Below, piece after piece: positions 29,340 to 34,506 of a stretch of DNA of 34,506 bases (position 1 is the first letter of the stretch; every line of letters begins with the position of its first letter). Position numbers and translations under genes: made by a program. Source of the stretch: Turicibacter sp. (GTDB lineage Bacteria > Bacillota > Bacilli > MOL361 > Turicibacteraceae); contig JAUMTV010000015.1 in assembly GCA_030531025.1 (NCBI GenBank), forward strand, positions 1 to 34,506, in the 5' to 3' direction. A model generated the notes under the pieces. It was given only the letters and a program-made list of their open reading frames with translations, was not told the DNA's origin and searched no databases.

Positions 29340-29564
29340 CTCTCTTATGATCTAATTATTAGATAGTATAGCATATATATGATTTATTATATCGGTTATA
29401 TCAACCATAAATTAACAGTTTAATAAAGTTATTGAACTAAAAATAGTTCTAGTACAAAGAATAACTTGAATAATTTAAGATATGATAGCTATCAGAGTTA
29501 AATAAAAGTAGTAAATTTTTTGATAATGACTCAGAGGTAATACTTATAATCATTCATGAGATGA

Positions 29565-29596
29565 AAATAAAAAAGACTAGTTTGATACTAGTCTTT
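29565..29596 (-). terminator. gltS terminator
   Basis: Perfect 9-base stem AAAGACTAG (29572-29580) / CTAGTCTTT (29588-29596) with a T-rich tail leftward. Confidence 0.88.
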
Positions 29597-29598
29597 GA

Positions 29599-30801
29599 TT
29601 AACTAATAAGGTTAATAAAAATTGTAATAATCGCGGAGTTAACGAAGTCAATAAAGAGACCTCCAACGATAGGAACAACGAAGTATGGAGTATGAGCAAA
29701 ACCAAAACGATTTGTTAATTCATCCATATTGGCGATGGCATTTGGCGTTGCCCCCATCCCAAATCCGCAAGTTGCAGAGGCAAAGACGGCTCCTTCATAA
29801 TTTTTCCCCATTGTTCGATAGGTGATAAAATAAGCAAAACATCCAACGAGTAAGACTTGAGCAATGAGCATGATTAAAAGTGGAAGAGCTAAATCAAAGA
29901 GTTGCCAAAGTTTTAGTCCCATCAGTGCCATTGTTAAGAAAAAGGATAGCGAAAGTCCACCAATCGTTTCAATTTCTTTTTCATAGATTTCTTTTTTTCT
30001 AATGTCATAGATGTTTCTAATCGTAGCTGCCACTAACATAGCACCGATATAAGATGGGAAGGTGAGACCTGATGTTTGAATTAGCTTAGATACTAGAGAT
30101 CCAATCCCCATTGCAATGAATAAGAAACAAGCAGCGTTCATTAACTTTTTAAAAGATAAGATATTAAGATTTTCTTCATTGAAATCTCCAACTTCAACAG
30201 GTTGATTGTTAGAAGACTCATCACGTGTTGTTTTAAGCTTATATCGAATGATGAGGTTTCGAGCAACAAATCCACCGATAATACTTCCCATAATTAAACC
30301 AAAAGTTGCAGAGGCAACAGAAACAGTTGTTGCCTTAGCAACCCCCATCTCTTCAAGCATCGGTCCAAAAGAGCCAGCAGTTCCGTGTCCACCAATCATA
30401 GGGATAGAGCCTGTACAAAGTCCAAGTAAAGGATTTAAATTAAACAAAGAGGCTAGGATCACACCGACACTATTTTGCAAGATGACAAGAAGAGCTGCTA
30501 AACCTAAAAAGATAATGACTTCTTTACCCCCTTGTTTCAAAACTTTAAAACTAGCGGTAAAACCAATACTAGTAAAGAAAGTTGTCATAAAAAGATTTTG
30601 TAACGTCATATCTAAATTAAGTGTGATAATATCTGAAATATGTAAAAGTAAGGTCAGTAAAGAAAAAACAAATCCTCCAACAACAGCAGGTGGAATACAA
30701 AATTTAACGAGAGTAGGAACTTTCCCCCTCATATATTTACCAAGATAAAAGATGATAGAGACTAAAGCCATTGTTTCATAGATGTTTAAGTCTAGTTCCA
30801 T
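29599..30801 (-). CDS. gltS: Sodium/glutamate symporter GltS
   Basis: A 400-residue membrane protein of the ESS family that imports glutamate with sodium. About ten to twelve hydrophobic segments are visible, with two symmetric re-entrant regions, GSIPMIGGHGTAGSFG (about 132-147) and ASATCGFGMGATPNAIANM (about 342-360), both typical of GltS. The central cytoplasmic loop (about 190-210) is charged. GGAAAGGA precedes the ATG. It is a single gene with its own terminator. Confidence 0.93.
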   Translation of the reverse strand: MELDLNIYETMALVSIIFYLGKYMRGKVPTLVKFCIPPAVVGGFVFSLLTLLLHISDIITLNLDMTLQNLFMTTFFTSIGFTASFKVLKQGGKEVIIFLGLAALLVILQNSVGVILASLFNLNPLLGLCTGSIPMIGGHGTAGSFGPMLEEMGVAKATTVSVASATFGLIMGSIIGGFVARNLIIRYKLKTTRDESSNNQPVEVGDFNEENLNILSFKKLMNAACFLFIAMGIGSLVSKLIQTSGLTFPSYIGAMLVAATIRNIYDIRKKEIYEKEIETIGGLSLSFFLTMALMGLKLWQLFDLALPLLIMLIAQVLLVGCFAYFITYRTMGKNYEGAVFASATCGFGMGATPNAIANMDELTNRFGFAHTPYFVVPIVGGLFIDFVNSAIITIFINLIS

Positions 30802-31170
30802 GTATCACATAATCCTTTCCTAAAGGTATATTTTAATTATAAATGCTTCAACAATTAAATACAACTATTAGTATATCCACTATAATCCAATCCTATAAGA
30901 AATAGTGTTTTATTACAAAGTATAATCCTACAATTGAGATAATCCATCTTTAGGGAGTGATCATTAAAAGTTTTGTTTAATAAGTTCTATTTTATGTGCG
31001 TTCGAATAACATATAATAAAAAGGTGCTAACAGATTTATATATATTTTTTAAAATTGCTAATTCAATTTTTATTTGTAATAAATTAACGAGATGATTGAT
31101 TAATAGATGCACTCATAGTTTATCTAGTCCAATGCTTAGCGCTTTTTAATATAAGGATGGGGGATAAGAG
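30802..31170. other. Divergent gap between gltS and the hydrolase gene
   Basis: A 369-base gap with no gene. The element ATAATCC recurs around 30882, 30922 and 30940, with a near-symmetric CTATAATCCAATCCTATAAG at about 30880-30899, possibly a regulator site for gltS. No clear promoter pair is seen for either gene. Confidence 0.35.
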
Positions 31171-32160
31171 ATGTGTACTGCTATTACGTTAAAATCAAAT
31201 GATAATCATCACTTTTTGGCACGAAATTATGATTTCACACCTGGATCTAAATTGATGATGGCATTGGCACCAAGAAATTTTCCGTATATGAATAAATTAA
31301 CAAAGAAAAAAATTCCTAGTAAATACGCTGTCTTAGGAATGTCAGTTTCAGATGAGGATTATTTTTTATTTGCTGATGGAGTGAATGAAAAAGGATTAGC
31401 CTGTTCTATATTGAACTTACCTGGTTATACTTCATGGAATCATCAAGCAATAGAAGGAAAAGAAAATATTTTACCATATGATGTAACTTTTTGGATGGTA
31501 GCCAATTTTGCCACAGTTAAAGAATTAAAAGTAGGATTAAAAAATTTAAATATTGTAGCACCTTTAGATAATCCAGATGCCTTAGCAACACAAGTCCATT
31601 GGATCGTTTCAGATTCAACTGGTGAGTGTATTGTCATCGAAAAGACAAAAGATTCATTTAGAGCTTATAATAATAAGGTCGGTGTTTTAACGAATTCACC
31701 AACTTTTGATTGGCATTTAATAAATTTAAATAGATATATCAATATATCAGACAAACAATCAGGTGAAGTAAAATGGGGAAGTCAATTACTAGCTCCTTGC
31801 TCTCAAGGATTTGGTGGTTTAGGGCTTCCTGGGGATTATTCTTCGCCTTCACGCTTTGTAAAGGCATCCTTTTTAAGAAATCATGTTAATTTAGATTTTG
31901 GTAGTGAGAGTGGGATTCTTGAATGCTTTCATATTTTAGAGAGTGTAGCGATGTTACGTGGTATTGTTCAAGATCATTCAAATGATTGTTTTATAACACT
32001 TTATACGTCATGTATGTGTTTAGATACTAAAGTTTATTATTATTCAACATATAATAGTCCACAGATTTATGCAATTGATATGAAAAAAGAAAACTTGGAT
32101 GGAAATGAATTAAAGTTCTATCCTTATCCGAATCAACTGGTCATACATTATCAAAACTAA
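31171..32160 (+). CDS. Choloylglycine hydrolase family enzyme, likely bile salt hydrolase
   Basis: A 329-residue Ntn hydrolase. Such enzymes cleave the amide of conjugated bile salts or of penicillin V. The nucleophile is Cys2, exposed after Met removal (MCTAITLK). Other catalytic residues are Arg and Asp in ARNYDF (about 18-21), Asn in LNLPGY (about 81), Asn in LTNSPTFDW (about 172) and Arg in SPSRFVKASF (about 226). GGLGLPGDYSS is a strong bile-salt-hydrolase-type block. No signal peptide, so cytoplasmic. GGGGGAT precedes the ATG. Bile salt hydrolase is favoured over penicillin acylase by overall motif resemblance, but substrate is not proven. Confidence 0.85.
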   Translation: MCTAITLKSNDNHHFLARNYDFTPGSKLMMALAPRNFPYMNKLTKKKIPSKYAVLGMSVSDEDYFLFADGVNEKGLACSILNLPGYTSWNHQAIEGKENILPYDVTFWMVANFATVKELKVGLKNLNIVAPLDNPDALATQVHWIVSDSTGECIVIEKTKDSFRAYNNKVGVLTNSPTFDWHLINLNRYINISDKQSGEVKWGSQLLAPCSQGFGGLGLPGDYSSPSRFVKASFLRNHVNLDFGSESGILECFHILESVAMLRGIVQDHSNDCFITLYTSCMCLDTKVYYYSTYNSPQIYAIDMKKENLDGNELKFYPYPNQLVIHYQN

Positions 32161-32164
32161 AAAT

Positions 32165-32200
32165 AAAAAAGTTTACCTTATACGCAGGTAAACTTTTTTT
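32165..32200. terminator. Bidirectional terminator, hydrolase / DUF2798
   Basis: 14-base perfect stem (32165-32178 with 32186-32199) with A and T runs, between convergent genes. A perfect DnaA-box sequence TGTGGATAA (32200-32208) follows, probably by chance. Confidence 0.9.
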
Positions 32201-32211
32201 GTGGATAATTA

Positions 32212-32736
32212 TTATTCTGTTTCAATAACTAAATCTGAATTAAAGCTTAAGTCTTCATTAGATACATTCTTTTCGATTTTTTCAAATGGAATTTTTGTGA
32301 ATAAGAAACGAACTAACGGTGAAACGATGAGTAAATTTAATGGTAAGGCCATAATAAAGTTACGTGCAACACATAGAGGATAAATTTTTAAAGTAGTTGA
32401 ATTAAACCCAACAGCTACAATTGCGCCATACATTGACATAAATAATACCATTCCAACGACCATACAACTTGAAATAGCTAAAATAATTTTAATTGGTTTC
32501 GTTTCAGGCGTTGGTTTAACTAATTTCAAAGCGATTGGTTTAGCTAGTTTTCCAACAATAAAAACATCAATAATTAAGGCAACGATAAATCCAAGCCAAA
32601 AATCTTTTAATAAATGAATCAAAAAATGATCGCTTAAACCTTCATTTAAAATCATATTATAAATCGTCATACCAAGTACCATAAAAAAGCACATGAGTAA
32701 TGTAAATGTCATTTTTTGAAATTTAGTTTGTCCCAT
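32212..32736 (-). CDS. DUF2798-like membrane protein
   Basis: A 174-residue integral membrane protein with about four transmembrane segments (about 9-28, 46-68, 85-110, 126-146) arranged as two similar halves, as in DUF2798 proteins. The acidic C-terminal tail is cytoplasmic or exposed. Function is unknown. It is transcribed divergently from a MarR regulator and its promoter is overlapped by a MarR-type operator, so it is probably induced by the ligand of that regulator; a role in export or stress is an inference. AAAGGAG lies upstream. Confidence 0.7.
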   Translation of the reverse strand: MGQTKFQKMTFTLLMCFFMVLGMTIYNMILNEGLSDHFLIHLLKDFWLGFIVALIIDVFIVGKLAKPIALKLVKPTPETKPIKIILAISSCMVVGMVLFMSMYGAIVAVGFNSTTLKIYPLCVARNFIMALPLNLLIVSPLVRFLFTKIPFEKIEKNVSNEDLSFNSDLVIETE

Positions 32737-32768
32737 TATATCTTTTCTCCTTTATTATAATCTTTTTT

Positions 32769-32783
32769 GTCAATTTAGTTTAC
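32769..32783. promoter_or_regulatory. Candidate MarR operator 2
   Basis: GTCAATTTAGTTTAC matches operator 1 at 13 of 15 positions. It lies at the expected transcription start of the DUF2798 gene. Confidence 0.55.
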
Positions 32784-32789
32784 TAATTC

Positions 32790-32818
32790 ATTATAAGTTT
32801 TTTTGACCATTATGTCAA
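32790..32818 (-). promoter_or_regulatory. DUF2798 gene promoter
   Basis: On the minus strand TTGACA (32818-32813), exactly 17 bases, TATAAT (32795-32790): a perfect consensus SigA promoter. The -35 lies inside operator 1. Confidence 0.85.
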
Positions 32819-32830
32819 CTTAGTTGACAT
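32812..32830. promoter_or_regulatory. Candidate MarR operator 1
   Basis: ATGTCAACTTAGTTGACAT is a perfect inverted repeat with 8-base arms and a 3-base centre, placed over the DUF2798 -35 and just before the marR promoter. Confidence 0.7.
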
Positions 32831-32850
32831 TTTGGAAGCTAAAAGAGATA

Positions 32851-32859
32851 TGATACAAT
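32851..32859 (+). promoter_or_regulatory. marR promoter, extended -10
   Basis: TGATACAAT (32851-32859), extended -10, with a weak -35 TTTGGA (32831-32836) directly next to operator 1. Confidence 0.55.
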
Positions 32860-32888
32860 AGTATTAAATGAAAGATGAGGTGACGTTT

Positions 32889-33308
32889 GTGAATAAACAT
32901 CTAGAAGGATTGAATTTGATTGATTTAATTAGTGAAAAGCATATCGTGTTACGACGCACAGTAGAAGAAAGATGGTCAAGTAGTGAAGAAGAAGAGATTT
33001 CACATACAGAAGCCTTACTTTTAGCTAAAATTAATATGGGAAAAATCTCATTAGCAGAAGTTGCTAGATGCGCAAATGTTTCACGACAAGCGATGTTTAA
33101 ATGTGCTAAAAAATTAGAGGAAAAGGGATACTTAAAATTCATTGCACAAGAAGGACATCATAAATATACACAGCTTACTTCAAAAGGGGTCTCTTACTGT
33201 GAGCGAAGTCAACAACTTAAAAACCAGATTGAACAAGAGATTAGTGAAAAAATCGGAGAACAATCAGTGGAGTTATTAAAACAATTACTTATGAGTGATT
33301 GGGTTTAA
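32889..33308 (+). CDS. MarR-family regulator
   Basis: A 139-residue winged-helix regulator. The HTH is ISLAEVARCANVSRQAMFKC (about 56-75), followed by a wing (FIAQEGHHKYTQLTSKG) and a C-terminal dimer helix. I chose GTG 32889 because GAGGTGA lies 5 bases before it; an in-frame ATG at 32868 has no site and would start at about the transcription start. It is divergent from the DUF2798 gene, with two operator-like palindromes between them, so it likely represses both. Confidence 0.8.
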   Translation: MNKHLEGLNLIDLISEKHIVLRRTVEERWSSSEEEEISHTEALLLAKINMGKISLAEVARCANVSRQAMFKCAKKLEEKGYLKFIAQEGHHKYTQLTSKGVSYCERSQQLKNQIEQEISEKIGEQSVELLKQLLMSDWV

Positions 33309-33639
33309 ACAGCGATACGTAAATCAGAGGCAAATCTTATTTAAACATTAAGAGCTACTTTTAATAAAGAGGGAGTTAAAAAGGTTAAAGATCTTTTTTT
33401 AGCTATATAGAAACAGAAAGTTTTTTTTACATGCTTGTCATCAGCCCTAGTTCTTAGATTTTTTGATACTAAGACATCTATAGTCCAGATAAAAGTTTTT
33501 CGATTGTGAAAAATTTATCTGGACTTATCTAGTTAAATGCAAAAAAGTATTTGAGAGTTGGTCATATAAATATAGTGAGCTTAAGTAGCACTAGACATCA
33601 TCGTATCGCTTAAGACTATATATTATAGGAGTGACCGCA
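33309..33639. other. Gap between marR and holin genes
   Basis: A 331-base gap with no intact gene. It contains a long hairpin (33482-33525). A short plus-strand frame at about 33313-33411, with a stop in the middle, reads like a protein tail (LRATFNKEGVKKVKDLF), perhaps a remnant. AAAGATCTTTTTTT near 33389 may act as a weak marR terminator. Confidence 0.35.
33482..33525. repeat. Long imperfect hairpin
   Basis: AGTCCAGATAAA (33482-33493) and TTTATCTGGACT (33514-33525) form a perfect 12-base stem, extended by TTTTTC / GAAAAA across a 2-base bulge. No T run follows, so it is not an ordinary terminator. Confidence 0.7.
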
Positions 33640-33939
33640 ATGGACTTAGCCTTTTTACAAAGCTTTTGTGTGCCTACTATTGTCGGAATCTGTTTATGCG
33701 TGGGATATGTCGTTAAAAATAGCTTAACATTTATCCCTAATAAATATATTCCGCTCATTATGGCCTTATTAGGGTTGATTTTAAATATTTTCATTAATCA
33801 TGTATTTACAGCTGAAATCATTCTTGGTGGGTTATTTTCTGGGCTTGCTAGTACAGGAGCGCATCAATTTTTTAAAGAACTGATCAAGGGTAAAGATAAT
33901 GAAGATGACAATCCTGATGATAGTAAAACTGCCTCATAA
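33640..33939 (+). CDS. Phage-type holin, orphan
   Basis: A 99-residue small membrane protein resembling Hol44-type (Phage_holin_5_2) holins. There are three hydrophobic segments (about 8-28, 40-58, 63-82) and a hydrophilic acidic tail (KGKDNEDDNPDDSKTAS). Holins form membrane pores that release endolysins. ATG 33640 has AGGAGTG 7 bases upstream; GTG 33631 is within the site. No phage structural or lysin gene is beside it, so it may be a domesticated or leftover gene. The family call is from motif memory. Confidence 0.65.
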   Translation: MDLAFLQSFCVPTIVGICLCVGYVVKNSLTFIPNKYIPLIMALLGLILNIFINHVFTAEIILGGLFSGLASTGAHQFFKELIKGKDNEDDNPDDSKTAS

Positions 33940-33957
33940 AAGAGGTAGTTTTTTTTG
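33925..33957 (+). terminator. Holin gene terminator
   Basis: AAACTGCCTC (33926-33935) pairs with GAGGTAGTTT (33942-33951, one G-T pair), then a T run. The stop codon is in the loop. Confidence 0.85.
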
Positions 33958-34007
33958 TTTTTTAGGAATGATAAGTATATAGTAATAATAAAAGAAGGAG
34001 GAGTTCA

Positions 34008-34445
34008 ATGAAAATAGGTGTAATTTCAGATACGCATAATATCTTAAAAGAGGAGGTTGTCAATTACCTCCAAGATTGTGATTATATTATTCATGCAGGA
34101 GATGTCTGTCAACAAGAGATTATTGATCAGTTAAATCAAATCGCGAAAACATTTGTTGTAGCAGGAAATAATGATCATATTGACGGATTACCACATGACT
34201 TAGAAGTAGAGCTAGGAGATATTTTAATTTATATTGTTCATGATAAAAAAGATATTCCGAAAAATGTGAATAACATTGATTTAGTTATTTATGGACATTC
34301 ACATAAATATGAGTATGAAGAAAAAGATGATGTTATCTATTTAAACCCAGGTGGATGTGGACGACGTCGCTTCTCACTCCCATTAACGATGGCTTTACTA
34401 TTTGTTGAAGATGATCAAATTACAATAAAAAAAATTGAGTTATAA
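34008..34445 (+). CDS. Metallophosphoesterase, YfcE family
   Basis: A 145-residue calcineurin-like phosphodiesterase of the YfcE/MJ0936 type. The five metal motifs are visible in order: SDTHN (7-11), AGDVC (30-34), AGNNDH (about 52-57), VHDKK (about 76-80) and YGHSHKY (about 96-102). Short length is typical. AAGGAGGAG lies just before the ATG. Substrate is unknown; relatives hydrolyse phosphodiesters. The 61 bases after it to the window end hold no feature. Confidence 0.88.
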   Translation: MKIGVISDTHNILKEEVVNYLQDCDYIIHAGDVCQQEIIDQLNQIAKTFVVAGNNDHIDGLPHDLEVELGDILIYIVHDKKDIPKNVNNIDLVIYGHSHKYEYEEKDDVIYLNPGGCGRRRFSLPLTMALLFVEDDQITIKKIEL

Positions 34446-34506
34446 ATGCTAGACTATATAAAAACAGAGAAATAATCTACATTTTCAGAATCATACTCAG
34501 TTTCTA

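Noticed and set aside
30214..30229. CACGTG-centred site in gltS as parS
   Set aside because: Only the core hexamer matches; flanks do not. Other CACGTG cores in mnmG, noc and gyrA fail in the same way.
32200..32208. Perfect DnaA box after the hydrolase gene
   Set aside because: Single site at a terminator edge, far from the origin; chance cannot be excluded.

Overview
The window is the chromosomal replication-origin region of a low-GC Gram-positive bacterium (Bacillota). It carries maf, mnmE, jag, rnpA, rpmH, dnaA, dnaN, mnmG, rsmG, noc, soj, spo0J, yaaA, recF, gyrB, gyrA and serS. AT-rich DNA, AGGAGG-type ribosome binding sites, extended -10 promoters, a T-box leader and a bile-salt-hydrolase-like enzyme suggest a gut Bacilli/Erysipelotrichia-type organism. 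Turicibacter is my best guess from memory; the sequence alone does not prove it.

Layout. Positions 1-1625 hold maf and a 715-base gene-free stretch with a 138-base imperfect direct repeat. Positions 1626-4356 are the leftward block mnmE, jag, rnpA, rpmH, with yidC missing from its usual place. Positions 4357-7804 are the origin: a DnaA-box region, dnaA, a dnaA-dnaN gap with a perfect DnaA box and a candidate unwinding element, dnaN, and more DnaA boxes. Positions 7805-9950 are a leftward ABC-2 exporter. Positions 10265-17319 carry mnmG-rsmG-noc-soj-spo0J-mscS-yyzM, a block that in Bacillus subtilis lies on the other side of dnaA; here it sits between dnaN and yaaA. Positions 17438-24890 are yaaA-recF-gyrB-gyrA and a T-box-controlled serS. 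Positions 25306-26840 are walJ, a small CxxC protein and rlmH. The rest is accessory: a RpiR-type regulator, a HAD phosphatase, a GNAT acetyltransferase, a GltS glutamate transporter, a bile-salt-hydrolase-like enzyme, a divergent MarR/DUF2798 pair, an orphan phage-type holin and a YfcE-type phosphoesterase.

How the parts fit. DnaA, the sliding clamp, RecF and gyrase start and support replication. Soj and ParB segregate the origin and Noc protects the nucleoid from septation. MnmE and MnmG jointly modify tRNA wobble uridines although their genes are separated here. Most genes right of dnaA are co-oriented with rightward replication; the exporter, the acetyltransferase, GltS and the DUF2798 gene oppose it.

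The most interesting signal is regulatory. Six exact copies of TGTCGAA, the Spo0A-box (0A box) consensus, lie in the non-coding DNA left of and inside the origin. Several are interleaved with DnaA-box-like sites, and one composite is preserved in both copies of the direct repeat. This suggests direct Spo0A control of replication initiation. Other points are a parS-like palindrome inside the serS T-box leader, clusters of perfect DnaA boxes after dnaN and between noc and soj, a decayed gene between noc and soj, and a palindrome inside the rpmH promoter. Most of the window is otherwise conserved core genome.
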